Origin: Sphingomonas sp. ERG5
Lineage (GTDB): Bacteria > Pseudomonadota > Alphaproteobacteria > Sphingomonadales > Sphingomonadaceae
DNA length: 64,000 nt
Assembly (NCBI RefSeq): GCF_000803065.1
Contig: NZ_JSXI01000063.1
Span: 62,001-126,000, forward strand
Reading direction: 5' to 3'
Part shown: piece after piece, positions 54,581-63,606 of the stretch
Layout of the letters: each line of letters starts with the position of its first letter
How positions within the stretch are numbered: the first letter of the stretch is position 1
Translations under genes and position numbers: made by a program
The notes under the pieces: model-generated
Told to the model about the DNA's origin: nothing
Databases searched by the model: none
The model's input: only the letters and a program-made list of their open reading frames with translations

Positions 54581-55228
54581 CTACCCGTTCGCCAGCGGGA
54601 ACCAATCCCAGAACGGCTTGCCCTCTTCCCGCGTCCGCGCCACCGACGGCCGTGCCTCGAGCCGTTCGTGATAGGCGGTGACATTGGGAAACCCGTCGAA
54701 CGGCAGTGCATATTTCGCATAAAGCAACGACGGCGCCGCCGCGCAATCGGCCAGGCTAAACGCGTCACCCGCCGCCCATTCGCGCGTCGCCATCACCGTA
54801 TCGAGCCAGCCATAGGCCCTGGCCAGCATCTCCCGCGCCTTTCCGACGCCATAGGGATCGGCATTGCCCTCGGGTCGGCGGCGCTCGAACACCACGGTCT
54901 GCACCGGGGTCATGACATAATTGTCGAAGCATCGATCCATGAAGCGTGCCTCCAACGCGGCGTCGATGTCCGTCGGAATCAGCGGCGCCGCTCCGGGATG
55001 ATACTGGTCGAGATACTCAATGATCACGCTGGTCTCCGCCACCGAACGCGCGCCATCGACCAGCAACGGCATGTGCTGAATCGGCCAGAGCGTCGCGAAC
55101 TCCCTGGCATGGTCGGGCGTGTCCGGCCCGAGCTCGCGATAGTCGAACGCGGTGCCATTCTCATACAGGGCGATCAGCACCTTCTGGCAATAGGACGACA
55201 AAGGGTGCGCGTAGATTTTGAGGGTCAT
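54581..55228 (-). CDS. Glutathione S-transferase family protein
   Basis: 215 residues. N-terminal thioredoxin-like domain (LKIYAHPLSSYCQKVLIALYENG in part, HMPLLVDGARSVAETSVIIEYLD with the cis-Pro and Glu-Thr/Ser glutathione site) and an all-helical C-terminal domain (FSLADCAAAPSLLYA). ATG 55228 follows GGAGAGAG. It lies 12 bp downstream of the RibD-like reductase gene, so likely co-transcribed. Confidence 0.87.
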   Translation of the reverse strand: MTLKIYAHPLSSYCQKVLIALYENGTAFDYRELGPDTPDHAREFATLWPIQHMPLLVDGARSVAETSVIIEYLDQYHPGAAPLIPTDIDAALEARFMDRCFDNYVMTPVQTVVFERRRPEGNADPYGVGKAREMLARAYGWLDTVMATREWAAGDAFSLADCAAAPSLLYAKYALPFDGFPNVTAYHERLEARPSVARTREEGKPFWDWFPLANG

Positions 55229-55240
55229 GTCTCTCTCCAC

Positions 55241-55882
55241 TTATTTCGTCAGCACGATGTGCATCGCGTTTTCGCCCTGGACCTGCTCAGTCACTTTATA
55301 GCCGAGCGCAGGCAAATCGATCCCGGCGAACATCGCTTCGCCACGGCCAAGCACCACCGGCGCCACTGCGTAATGCAGTTCGTCGATCGCCCCGGCCTTC
55401 AGATACTGGCGGATCGTCGCCGGTCCGCCGCCGATCCGGATATCGCGGTCGCCCGCCGCTTCCCTCGCCCGCGCGAGCGCTTCGCCGGTCCCCCCGGTCA
55501 CGAAATGGAAAACGGTGCCGCCATTCATCTCGATCGGCGCCCGGGCATGGTGCGTCAGGACGAATACCGGGCAATGATAAGGCGGCGTATCGCCCCACCA
55601 GCCCTTCCAGTCTTCATTCGGCCAGGCCCCGCGGACGGGTCCGAACATGTTGCGGCCGAGGATCCAGGCACCCATTCCGTGCATCGCCCGGGCGGCATAG
55701 CCTTCGTCGATGCCGGTCGAGCCGCCTTCCTCACCGAACATCGTACGGAAAGTCCGGGTGCCGAAAGCCCATTCGTGAAGCTCTTTGCCACGGACGCCGA
55801 GCGGATTGTCGAGATCCTGATCGGGACCGGCGCCGAAGCCATCCACCGAGACCGAATAGCCGGCAACGCGAACCTTCGCCAT
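55241..55882 (-). CDS. RibD C-terminal/dihydrofolate reductase-like protein
   Basis: 213 residues. RibD_C fold: VAGYSVSVDGFGAG at the start, MGAWILGRNMFGP, VFVLTHHAR and DIRIGGGPATIRQYLKAGAIDELHYAVAPVVLGRGEAMF in pieces as the NADPH-binding end. An oxidoreductase of unknown substrate. Divergent from an HxlR regulator 76 bp away that probably controls it. Confidence 0.85.
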   Translation of the reverse strand: MAKVRVAGYSVSVDGFGAGPDQDLDNPLGVRGKELHEWAFGTRTFRTMFGEEGGSTGIDEGYAARAMHGMGAWILGRNMFGPVRGAWPNEDWKGWWGDTPPYHCPVFVLTHHARAPIEMNGGTVFHFVTGGTGEALARAREAAGDRDIRIGGGPATIRQYLKAGAIDELHYAVAPVVLGRGEAMFAGIDLPALGYKVTEQVQGENAMHIVLTK

Positions 55883-55958
55883 TATCCGTCCTTTCCAAAC
55901 TGATTGCGAATCAAAAGCAGTTGCTTTCTACACAACCGATCCTACATTGCAACCAGTT

Positions 55959-56477
55959 ATGACGATCCATATCGACGTCCCCCGATCGGGCTGCCCGATC
56001 AATCTCACGATCCAGGCGCTGGGCGACCGCTGGAGCCTGATCATCATCCGTGACGTGATGTTCGGCAACCGCCGCCATTACCGCGAACTGCTCGTCGCGT
56101 CGGAGGAAGGCATCGCGTCGAACATCCTTGCCGATCGGCTCAAGAAACTGGTCGCGGCGGGCTTTCTCATCATCACCGACGACCCCAGCCATAAGCAGAA
56201 GCATATCTACAGCCTGACCGAGCCGGCGATTCAGCTTGTGCCTCTGATCGTGCAGCTCGGCGCCTGGGGCCGCCGCCATTTGCCCGTCACGCCGGATCTC
56301 GCGATCCGCGCGCAATTGCTCGAAGAGGGCGGGCCGGAGATGTGGGTGGACTTCATGGATGAACTGCGCACCGCGCATCTCGGCACACCGCCAACGGGCC
56401 GCCCGAGCGTCGCCGGCCGCCTGCGGGCAGCTTATGAAGCGACGCTCGCCGATTTGGCCGAGACTCCGCCAGCCTGA
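55959..56477 (+). CDS. HxlR family transcriptional regulator
   Basis: 172 residues. Winged helix of the HxlR/DUF24 type: CPINLTIQALGDRWSLIIIRDVMFGNRRHYREL in pieces, GIASNILADRLKKLVAAGFL as recognition helix, then YSLTEPAIQLVPLIVQLGAWG. A single Cys in the first turn (SGCPIN) is the redox-sensing position in relatives. A C-terminal extension of about 60 residues is longer than the family norm. It reads away from the RibD-like gene. ATG 55959; a TTG at 55947 is possible. Confidence 0.87.
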   Translation: MTIHIDVPRSGCPINLTIQALGDRWSLIIIRDVMFGNRRHYRELLVASEEGIASNILADRLKKLVAAGFLIITDDPSHKQKHIYSLTEPAIQLVPLIVQLGAWGRRHLPVTPDLAIRAQLLEEGGPEMWVDFMDELRTAHLGTPPTGRPSVAGRLRAAYEATLADLAETPPA

Positions 56478-56516
56478 ACGCATAGCATACCCGTAATTCA
56501 AAAACGGGAGAGTCGC

Positions 56517-57089
56517 ATGCGCCTGAATAGAGCACGAATCGAGCCGCTATCGGATGCGGAAGCGACCGACGCACAACGGGAAGTCCTCGCGCCGTTCGTC
56601 GAGCGCAACTTCGTCCTCAACATCTTCCGCACCATGGCGCGGCATCCTGGCGCGCTCGACCGATTCCTCAAATGGGGCAATTACATCCTCGGCAAGTACA
56701 ACACGCTGCCCGAACGCGAGCGCGAACTCGCCATATTGCGCACCGGCTTCAATTGCGGCTCGGGCTATGAATGGGCGCAGCATGTCGTGCTCGGCAAGCG
56801 CGCCGGCCTGACCGATGACGAGGTCGCGCGGATCAAGGCGGGCAGCGACGCGCCCGGCTGGAGCGAGGCCGATGCCGCGATCCTCGATGCGTGCGACGAC
56901 CTAACCCGCGACCATTTCATCACCGACGCGCATTGGGCGGAGCTCGGCCGGTATTTCCGCACCGAACAATGCATGGACCTGGTCTATACCGTCGGCCAGT
57001 ACACTCAGGTGTCGATGCTGCTGAACAGCTTCGGCGTGCAGCTCGACAAGGGCCTGGCGCTCGACCCCGATCTGGACCGCCGCGCATGA
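56517..57089 (+). CDS. Carboxymuconolactone decarboxylase family protein
   Basis: 190 residues. AhpD-like helical fold: ILGKYNTLPERERELAILRTGFNCGSGYEWAQHVVLGKRAGLTDDEV in pieces. Only one Cys is present where AhpD peroxidases have Cys-x2-Cys, so a peroxidase role is unlikely. It overlaps the next SDR gene by 4 bp, so the two probably act on one substrate. The HxlR gene lies 39 bp upstream on the same strand. Confidence 0.82.
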   Translation: MRLNRARIEPLSDAEATDAQREVLAPFVERNFVLNIFRTMARHPGALDRFLKWGNYILGKYNTLPERERELAILRTGFNCGSGYEWAQHVVLGKRAGLTDDEVARIKAGSDAPGWSEADAAILDACDDLTRDHFITDAHWAELGRYFRTEQCMDLVYTVGQYTQVSMLLNSFGVQLDKGLALDPDLDRRA

Positions 57090-57883
57090 CCGGCCGGCTG
57101 GCGGGCAAGACCGCGATCGTCATCGGCGCCGGACAGACGCCTGGCGACACGATCGGCAATGGCCGTGCAACGGCGATGCTGTTCGCCCGCGAAGGTGCGA
57201 TGGTGTTCTGCGTCGATCGCACGCTCGAACGGGCGGAGGAAACCGCTGCGCTGATCACCGGTGAAGGCGGCACAGCCCATGCCCATGCCGCCGATATTCG
57301 TGACGAGGCGGAATGCGCGGCCCTGATCGCGGCGGGCGTGGCGGCGCTCGGCCGGCTCGACATCCTGCACAATAATGTCGGCGGTGGTGCTGGCGACGCA
57401 CCGGTCGAAAAGAGCGATCCGGTGCGGTTCGACGCGATCCTGCATCTCAACCTCACCGCGATGATGCAGACGATCAAGCACGCCTTGCCGGTGATGCGCG
57501 CGCAAGGGGCCGGCGCGATCGTCAACGTCTCCTCGCTGGCCGCGCTCGCGCCTTCCGGGATCATTGCCTATGAAGTGTCCAAGGCCGGCGTGAACAAGCT
57601 CACCACCAGCGTCGCGGCGCTCAATGCCCGGTACCAGATCCGCTGCAACGCGATTCTTCCCGGCCTGATCGACACGCCGATGGCGATCCAGGGCTGGGCC
57701 GGCCTGACCGGCGAGGCACAGGCGGAATTGCGCGCCAAGCGCGACGCGCGCGTGCCGATGGGGCGGATGGGCACCGCCTGGGATGTGGCGCATGCCGCGC
57801 TATGGCTGGCGTCGGACGATGCGCGCTTCGTGACCGGTGCGCTGCTGCCGGTCGATGGCGGACAGTCGGTGCGGCTGGGTTAG
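57086..57883 (+). CDS. SDR family oxidoreductase
   Basis: 265 residues. Classical SDR: TAIVIGAGQTPGDTIGNGRATA (an extended glycine-rich NAD loop, longer than the usual TGxxxGxG), NNVGGGAG, Ser in VNVSSLAAL, catalytic YEVSKAG, and PGLIDTPMA. Substrate unknown. ATG 57086 overlaps the upstream stop; the frame is open upstream through that gene. Confidence 0.85.
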   Translation: MTGRLAGKTAIVIGAGQTPGDTIGNGRATAMLFAREGAMVFCVDRTLERAEETAALITGEGGTAHAHAADIRDEAECAALIAAGVAALGRLDILHNNVGGGAGDAPVEKSDPVRFDAILHLNLTAMMQTIKHALPVMRAQGAGAIVNVSSLAALAPSGIIAYEVSKAGVNKLTTSVAALNARYQIRCNAILPGLIDTPMAIQGWAGLTGEAQAELRAKRDARVPMGRMGTAWDVAHAALWLASDDARFVTGALLPVDGGQSVRLG

Positions 57884-57991
57884 GGTCCGCGAGCCTGAAC
57901 CTGCGATAACCGCCCGGTTCAGGAACAGGATTCAATCGTGCGCGTATCTTGCCTGCATGCCCGACGTGGCGGGCTGGAAAGGATGTACCCC

Positions 57992-58339
57992 ATGAAAATG
58001 CCCAAAATTCTCGTTGCCATCGGCCTCGCGGTCGCGGCGCTGGGCGCGAGCACCGCTGCGGAAGCGCAGCGCTACGATGATCGTGGCGGTTATCATGACC
58101 GCTCTGATCGTGGCGACCGTAACTGGCGTGGTGATCGCGGCTGGCGTGGTGACCGTGGCTGGCGTGGTGATCGTGGCTGGCGCGGTGATCGCCGCTGGCG
58201 CGGTGATCGCCGCTGGCGCGACGACCGTGGCTGGCGGCGCGACCGCTGGGATCGTGGCCGTCGCTATGGTTGGAACAATGGCTATCGCCGTTGCTGGACC
58301 GAGTGGCGCTACGACCATCGCGTGCGCATCTGCCGCTAA
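57992..58339 (+). CDS. Secreted Arg/Trp/Asp-rich hexapeptide-repeat protein
   Basis: 115 residues. Signal peptide (PKILVAIGLAVAALGASTAAEA), then a polar body made mainly of seven WRGDRG-type hexapeptides (58124-58249) and a C-terminal RRCWTEWRYDHRVRICR with two Cys. Resembles the RcnB-like/Arg-rich periplasmic proteins of sphingomonads. AAAGGA lies 8 bp before ATG 57992. A strong terminator follows 8 bp after the stop. Confidence 0.7.
   Translation: MKMPKILVAIGLAVAALGASTAAEAQRYDDRGGYHDRSDRGDRNWRGDRGWRGDRGWRGDRGWRGDRRWRGDRRWRDDRGWRRDRWDRGRRYGWNNGYRRCWTEWRYDHRVRICR
58124..58249 (+). repeat. Seven 18-bp tandem repeats coding WRGDRG
   Basis: Units code WRGDRG three times, WRGDRR twice, WRDDRG and WRRDRW. 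DNA copies are close to identical, so recent expansion by slippage is likely; copy number may vary between strains. Confidence 0.85.
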
Positions 58340-58347
58340 GCAAAATG

Positions 58348-58379
58348 GGGCGGCGACCGGACCGGTCGCCGCCCTTTTT
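58348..58379 (+). terminator. Strong intrinsic terminator
   Basis: GGGCGGCGACCGG-A-CCGGTCGCCGCCC, a perfect 13-bp stem followed by TTTTT. It ends the hexapeptide-repeat gene and faces the end of the convergent gene at 58381. Confidence 0.92.
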
Positions 58380-58380
58380 G

Positions 58381-58956
58381 TCAGCCGGCGCTATTGCCGG
58401 TGACCGGCTGAGCCGGGGCAACTGGCGGTTGAGCGGCGGGCTGCGGCGGTGCCGCACCATCTGCCGGTGGCGGCGGCGGGCCGTCACGCCCTTCCGGCCC
58501 GCCGTCCGGACCATCATGCCGCGGCCCCCTTGGCCCATGCGGCGGGCCGCCCAGCGTGGTCACCTTGCCGTCGGCCCCGATCAGGAAGGAGGCATGGACG
58601 ATGCCGTCATGGAAACGGCCCTGGATCGTCACCGTCGCGCCGGTCGCGACGGGGCTATCCGCGCCCATGCCCAATATCCCATGCCGACGCCCCCCATCGA
58701 TCAACGCCTTGCCGCTGCTGTCCTGCATCACGAACATCGGGCCATAGACTTCGGCCACTTTCCCGCGCAGCGTGATGAGGTTGGTGCTGTCAGTCAGGCC
58801 GGAGATCGCCACCGGCTTGATCGGCGCCAGTTCGATCGACGGCCCGTTCACCCTGATCGCGGCCGCCCCTGCGGCAACGCCGACGCCGAGTAGCGCGACG
58901 GCAGCCAGCGATGCCTTGAGCGGTAATGTGCGCTTCGTCTTGGTTTCTTCGGTCAT
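58381..58956 (-). CDS. Membrane-anchored OB-fold-like protein with Pro/Gly-rich tail
   Basis: 191 residues. One N-terminal membrane helix (LKASLAAVALLGVGVAAGAAA), a small beta domain (ITLRGKVAEVYGPMFVMQD, ATVTIQGRFHDGIVHASFLIG) that looks like a bacterial OB fold, and a 60-residue Pro/Gly/His-rich tail. Unknown function, probably periplasmic. ATG 58956 has GGAG 8 bp upstream. It reads away from the two-component system and may belong to its regulon. Confidence 0.6.
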   Translation of the reverse strand: MTEETKTKRTLPLKASLAAVALLGVGVAAGAAAIRVNGPSIELAPIKPVAISGLTDSTNLITLRGKVAEVYGPMFVMQDSSGKALIDGGRRHGILGMGADSPVATGATVTIQGRFHDGIVHASFLIGADGKVTTLGGPPHGPRGPRHDGPDGGPEGRDGPPPPPADGAAPPQPAAQPPVAPAQPVTGNSAG

Positions 58957-59076
58957 TACGGTCACTCCATCTGTGTCGATGGCATCTTCTAGCGAGTCGC
59001 GACCGCAGCCCGCTGAACCTTCCCGTTCAGTTTCGGTTTAACGCAGGATCCTAGCCCGCCGATCGAAAGGACGAGA

Positions 59077-59742
59077 ATGCGCATCCTGCTGGTCGAGGAC
59101 GACACCGCGCTCGCCGACGGCATCGCCCGTGCGCTGCGCGCCGAGAATTTCGCCGTCGATGTCGCGGCGAATGGCGAGGATGGCGCGCATCTTGGCGACA
59201 CCGGGCTTTACGACGCTGCGGTGCTCGATCTCGGCCTGCCGGTGAAGCCCGGCATTACGGTACTGAAGGAATGGCGCGCGGCGGGCCGGGCGCATCCGGT
59301 ACTGATCCTCACCGCGCGCGATGGCTGGTCGGACAAGGTCGAGGGGTTCCGTGCCGGGGCCGACGATTATCTGACCAAGCCGTTCCGGGTCGAGGAACTG
59401 GTCATGCGGCTGCGTGCGCTGGTCCGCCGCGCGGCGGGCCATGCCGCAAGCATCGTCAGCTGCGGCCCCGTCTCTTTTGATGCACAGACCGGCCAGTTCG
59501 AACTCGACGGCCTGCCGCTGCGCCTCACCGCGCTCGAATGGCGCGTGCTGTCGGCATTGATGCTGCGCCGCGACGTGGTGATCGACCGGCTCGACCTGAT
59601 GGAACGCGTCTATGAAGGCGATGCCGATCCCGATTCCAACTCACTGGAGGTAATCATCGGCCGGCTGCGCAAAAAGATCGGCCGCGACCTGATCGAAACG
59701 GTGCGCGGGCGCGGCTACCGGCTGACGGACATGCCGCAATGA
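59077..59742 (+). CDS. OmpR/PhoB-type response regulator
   Basis: 221 residues. Receiver domain (ILLVEDDTALADG, phosphoacceptor Asp in AAVLDLGLP, Thr in ILTARDG, Lys in LTKPF) and a winged-helix output domain (LTALEWRVLSALM, NSLEVIIGRLRKKIG, TVRGRGYRL). Pairs with the kinase it overlaps by 4 bp. Confidence 0.94.
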   Translation: MRILLVEDDTALADGIARALRAENFAVDVAANGEDGAHLGDTGLYDAAVLDLGLPVKPGITVLKEWRAAGRAHPVLILTARDGWSDKVEGFRAGADDYLTKPFRVEELVMRLRALVRRAAGHAASIVSCGPVSFDAQTGQFELDGLPLRLTALEWRVLSALMLRRDVVIDRLDLMERVYEGDADPDSNSLEVIIGRLRKKIGRDLIETVRGRGYRLTDMPQ

Positions 59743-61091
59743 GGTTGCTCCCCAGATCGCTTTACGGCCGCCTGCTCGCCACCGCGCTGCTCGCAACGCT
59801 GGCCGCGCTTGCCTTCGCCGCGGTCGCGATCGGCGCCGTGCTCGAACGCTTCGTGATGCACGGACTCGATCAGCAGCTCGATGCCCAGATCGCGATCCTC
59901 GCCACCGCGGTCGGGCCGGACGGCGCGATCGATCGCGGGCGCATCGCACTCGCCCCGCCCTATGACCGGGCCGATTCCGGCTGGGGATGGCGGATCGACG
60001 CACCGGCCGGCACGATCGGCTCTCCCGCCGCACCCGATCCGGGGCCGTTTCAGCTGGAAGAGCCGCCGCGTCACTTGCCTGCTGACCGGAACGATCGCCC
60101 GGACGAGCCGCGCCCGCTCCTCTGGCGGGCGGCCGATGGTCGCTCGCACCATGCCCGCGCGCTGACCATTCCCACCTCGGCGGGCATCGTCCGGATTACC
60201 GCGTCCGCGCCGCGCGTCATCGTCGAACGCCCGATCCGGGCAGCGATGATCCCGCTGCTTGGCGCGCTCGCCCTGCTGGGCATCGCGCTGGCGCTATCGA
60301 CGCTGATCCAGCTGCGCATCGGGCTGCGCCCGCTCGGGCGGCTGCGCGAGGCGCTGGCGGCAGTACGACGTGGCAGCGATGCGCGCGTCCCCCCCGACCA
60401 GCCGACCGAGCTCGCACCACTGGCGGATGAGATCAACGCCTTGCTCGATGCCAATGAAGCGGCGCTGGCCAATGCGCGCGGCCATGTCGCCAACCTCGCC
60501 CATGGGTTGAAGACGCCGCTTGCCACGCTCGCTCTCGCACTGCGCGACCGCGATCCCGACGGGTCGCTCGGCGCACAGCTCGATCGCATCGACCAGGCGG
60601 TCCGCCATCATCTCGGCCGCGCCCGCACCGGCACGCCGGGCGGCGCCGCCAGGGTCGCGACGCCGCTGCGCCCGGCGATCGAGGGGCTGGCCGAGGCGCT
60701 GGGCCGGATCCATGCCGCCCGGCCCGTCACCGCCGCTATCGCCATCGACCCCGGGCTGTCGGTTGCGCTCGATCCGCAGGATCTCGATGAGCTGGCCGGC
60801 AATCTGCTCGACAATGCGTGGCGCTGGGCGTCGGCACGCATCACCGTGAGCGCCGAACGCGCCGCGCAACGGGTCCGGCTGACCATCACCGATGACGGCC
60901 CCGGTATTCCCGACACCGAACGCACCGCTGCCATGCAACCGGGGCGCCGCCTCGACGAATCCAGTGACGGCCATGGCTTCGGCCTGTCAATCGCGCGCGA
61001 ACTGGCCGAGCTTTATGGCGGGTCGCTGATGCTGGATGCTGCGGAAGGCGGTGGCCTGCGCGTTATTGTGACGCTGCCAGCCACCCTCTGA
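59739..61091 (+). CDS. PhoQ-like sensor histidine kinase
   Basis: 450 residues. Two membrane helices (about 13-35 and 165-190) flank a periplasmic domain of about 130 residues; then HAMP, an H-box VANLAHGLKTPLATL of PhoQ-like form, N-box NLLDNAWRW, and G-boxes DDGPGIP and GHGFGLSIA. The F/N-box spacing is normal. The ligand is unknown. Transcribed with the regulator. Confidence 0.92.
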   Translation: MRLLPRSLYGRLLATALLATLAALAFAAVAIGAVLERFVMHGLDQQLDAQIAILATAVGPDGAIDRGRIALAPPYDRADSGWGWRIDAPAGTIGSPAAPDPGPFQLEEPPRHLPADRNDRPDEPRPLLWRAADGRSHHARALTIPTSAGIVRITASAPRVIVERPIRAAMIPLLGALALLGIALALSTLIQLRIGLRPLGRLREALAAVRRGSDARVPPDQPTELAPLADEINALLDANEAALANARGHVANLAHGLKTPLATLALALRDRDPDGSLGAQLDRIDQAVRHHLGRARTGTPGGAARVATPLRPAIEGLAEALGRIHAARPVTAAIAIDPGLSVALDPQDLDELAGNLLDNAWRWASARITVSAERAAQRVRLTITDDGPGIPDTERTAAMQPGRRLDESSDGHGFGLSIARELAELYGGSLMLDAAEGGGLRVIVTLPATL

Positions 61092-61121
61092 ATCCTCCCC
61101 CGGGGGAACCGGGAGAGGATT
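61091..61121. terminator. Bidirectional terminator between kinase and aldo/keto reductase genes
   Basis: AATCCTC...GAGGATT stem of 7 bp, one mismatch, then a 5-bp inner CCCGG/CCGGG stem. It starts at the last base of the kinase stop and ends 5 bp before the convergent gene's stop. Confidence 0.6.
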
Positions 61122-61126
61122 TGAGA

Positions 61127-62122
61127 TTACCCCTGCTCGCTATCGAGATGCGCCATCAACGGCGTCGGATAGCGATCGCCCGCCGCGGCTCCCTTGGGCA
61201 CGGCGTGCTCGATCGCCGCAAGGTCCGCAGCGCTCAGCACCACGTCCAGCGCGCCAAGCGCCTCGCTCAACCGATCCCGCCGCCGTGCGCCAACCAGCGG
61301 CACGATATCCCGCCCCTGCGCCGCGACCCAGGCAATGGCGATCTGCGCCACCGTCGCGCCCTTCGCCGCGGCCACCACCTGCAAGGCATCGACCAGCGCG
61401 AGATTGGCATCGACATTCCCCGCCTGGAAGCGCGGGCTCATCGCACGGAAATCGCCCGCTCGGCTGGCGTCCTTCCGCCAATGCCCGCTGATCAGCCCGC
61501 GCGACAGCACGCCATAGGCGGTGACCCCGATCCCGAGTTCACGCGTGGTGGGGAAGATCGCCTCTTCCGGCCCGCGCGAGATCAGCGAATATTCGATCTG
61601 CAGGTCGCAGATCGGATGCACCGCCGCCGCGCGCCGGATCGTCTCCGCGCCCATTTCGCTGAGCCCGATGTGCCGGACATAGCCAGCCTTCACCATCTCG
61701 GCGATCGCGCCGATCGTTTCCTCGATCGGCACATCGGGGTCGAGCCGCGACGGACGGTACACATCGATATACTCGGCGCCGAGCCGTTGCAGCGAGTAAG
61801 CGAGGAAATTCTTCACTGCCTCGGGCCGCGCATCATATGTCGACCAGCCACCCGCCGGATCGCGCATCGCGCCGAACTTGACGCTGAGTTGATAGGAATC
61901 ACGCGACAGGCCCTTCACCGCCTCGCCGATCAGCATCTCATTATGCCCCATGCCGTAGAAATCGCCCGTATCGAGCAGGGTCACGCCCGCATCGAGCGCG
62001 GCATGAATCGTCGCGATGCCCTCCGCCCGGTCGGCCGGGCCGTACATGCCCGACATGCCCATGCAGCCGAGCCCGATCGCTGCCGTCGCCGGACCGGTGT
62101 TACCTAGATTGCGCTGTTCCAT
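61127..62122 (-). CDS. Aldo/keto reductase
   Basis: 331 residues. NADPH-dependent TIM-barrel reductase: EQRNLGNTGPATAAIGLGCMG in pieces, LLDTGDFYGMGHNE (Asp and Tyr of the tetrad), YQLSVKFG (Lys), VRHIGLSEMGAETIRRA, and the C-terminal AWVAAQGRDIVPLVGARRR. ATG 62122 with GAGGAG upstream. Divergent from a LysR gene 96 bp away, its likely regulator. Confidence 0.92.
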   Translation of the reverse strand: MEQRNLGNTGPATAAIGLGCMGMSGMYGPADRAEGIATIHAALDAGVTLLDTGDFYGMGHNEMLIGEAVKGLSRDSYQLSVKFGAMRDPAGGWSTYDARPEAVKNFLAYSLQRLGAEYIDVYRPSRLDPDVPIEETIGAIAEMVKAGYVRHIGLSEMGAETIRRAAAVHPICDLQIEYSLISRGPEEAIFPTTRELGIGVTAYGVLSRGLISGHWRKDASRAGDFRAMSPRFQAGNVDANLALVDALQVVAAAKGATVAQIAIAWVAAQGRDIVPLVGARRRDRLSEALGALDVVLSAADLAAIEHAVPKGAAAGDRYPTPLMAHLDSEQG

Positions 62123-62218
62123 GATCTGTCTCCTCAAAATCTCTTGACCCTTTATATCGCCCCACCGATCGTGCGATAAGCCGATGTTATTGGAACGGCC
62201 CGTGCGGAAAGTCGGACA

Positions 62219-63112
62219 ATGACCACACCCAATCTCGACGATATCCGGCTCTTCGCGAGCGTCGCGGAGGCCGGCGGCTTTCGCACCGCCGCGCAGCGCC
62301 GCAACGTCTCCGCCTCATCGCTCAGCGATGCGGTGCGGCGGCTGGAGGGTGATCTCGGCGTGCGCCTGCTCAACCGCACCACGCGCAGCGTGACGCCGAC
62401 CGAGGCGGGGCAGCGCCTGCTCGAACGCCTGCGCCCGGCGCTGGCCGAAATCAGCGATGCGCTCGACGGCCTGGCAATACAGGACGGCCAGCCGAGCGGC
62501 ACGCTGCGGCTCAATGTGCCGACGGTCGTCGCGCATTACATCCTGCCGCCGATCGTCGCGCGCTTCCTCGCCGCGCATCCCGGCATCCGCATGGAGATCA
62601 TCGCCGAGGACACGTTTCTCGACGTGCTGGCGCATGGTTTCGACGCCGGCATCCGGTATGAGGAGAGCATCGCCAGGGACATGATCGCGATCCCGATCGG
62701 CCCGAAACATCAGCGCTTCGCCGTCGCCGGATCGCCCGCCTATCTCGCCGCGCACGGCGTGCCGAAACATCCCCGCGACCTCGCCGATCATGCCCGGATC
62801 GGCCATCGCTTCGCCAGCGGCCATCTCGCGCTGTGGGATTTCGAACGTGGCGGCAAACGCTTCCGCATCACACCCGAGGGGCCGCTGATCTCCTCGTCGC
62901 CAGCGATCGGCATGGCTGCGGCACTGGCCGGGCTCGGCCTGATCGCCGGCTTCGCGGACTTTCTCCAGCCCCAGATCGAGCGCGGCGCGCTGCTCGAGGT
63001 GCTGAGCGACTGGCAGGAGGATTTCCCCGGCCCCTCGCTTTACTATCACAGCCGCCGCCACATGCCCGCGCCGCTACGGGCGTTCATTGATTTCGTGAAG
63101 GCGGGTGGATGA
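62219..63112 (+). CDS. LysR family transcriptional regulator
   Basis: 297 residues. N-terminal LysR helix-turn-helix (LDDIRLFASVAEAGGFRTAAQ, SASSLSDAVRRLEGDLGVRLL, RTTRSVTPTEAGQRLL) and a periplasmic-binding-like effector domain (RLNVPTVVAHYILPPIV, SSPAIGMAAALAGLGLIAGFAD). Likely controls the divergent aldo/keto reductase gene. Confidence 0.93.
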   Translation: MTTPNLDDIRLFASVAEAGGFRTAAQRRNVSASSLSDAVRRLEGDLGVRLLNRTTRSVTPTEAGQRLLERLRPALAEISDALDGLAIQDGQPSGTLRLNVPTVVAHYILPPIVARFLAAHPGIRMEIIAEDTFLDVLAHGFDAGIRYEESIARDMIAIPIGPKHQRFAVAGSPAYLAAHGVPKHPRDLADHARIGHRFASGHLALWDFERGGKRFRITPEGPLISSSPAIGMAAALAGLGLIAGFADFLQPQIERGALLEVLSDWQEDFPGPSLYYHSRRHMPAPLRAFIDFVKAGG

Positions 63113-63131
63113 GTGGGCGGTTGCCGCTCTT

Positions 63132-63545
63132 TTAAAGAAAGCTGATGACCGGCGAGCCAAAGCTCGTGTGCAAGGGACCATGCTGGGCTGCCGAACGCAA
63201 ATCTGACGGGAGTTCTTCAAGCCGCAGCGTGACGGACGGCCGCGCGACCAACTCATAGGCGTTGAGGCATTGGGATGTCGGCCGGTGAATATCGGTCCAG
63301 TCGTAAACGAACAGGCCTTTTTCGCTCAATGCCCTGCAACTGGCGGGATCGGGTACATCGACCAGCAGGATCGCGTCCGCGATATGCGGCAGGCCCAACA
63401 TCCAGCTTTCCAGATCCGGCAACTCTTCGAACGCCGCGAGCAGCGCATCGGGCATTGGCCCGCTACCCGCCGTGATCATGGCAGCGAGTTGGCCGTCTGG
63501 ATCACTGGCCAGCCAGACGAAATCGATATGGTGGGGATAGTCCAT
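63132..63545 (-). CDS. Unknown small acidic protein
   Basis: 137 residues, no signal peptide or membrane helix. Contains HHIDFVWLASDPDGQLAAMI and WMLGLPHIADAILLVDVPDP; a mixed alpha/beta cytosolic protein with slightly relaxed codon use. Its start resembles SMI1/KNR4-like immunity proteins only vaguely. Function not recognised. Confidence 0.55.
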   Translation of the reverse strand: MDYPHHIDFVWLASDPDGQLAAMITAGSGPMPDALLAAFEELPDLESWMLGLPHIADAILLVDVPDPASCRALSEKGLFVYDWTDIHRPTSQCLNAYELVARPSVTLRLEELPSDLRSAAQHGPLHTSFGSPVISFL

Positions 63546-63606
63546 TCGGCATCGCTAAAGGGCTCGACGTCCGTCTACCATAGCGGATAGCCATCTGGAG
63601 AGTCGC

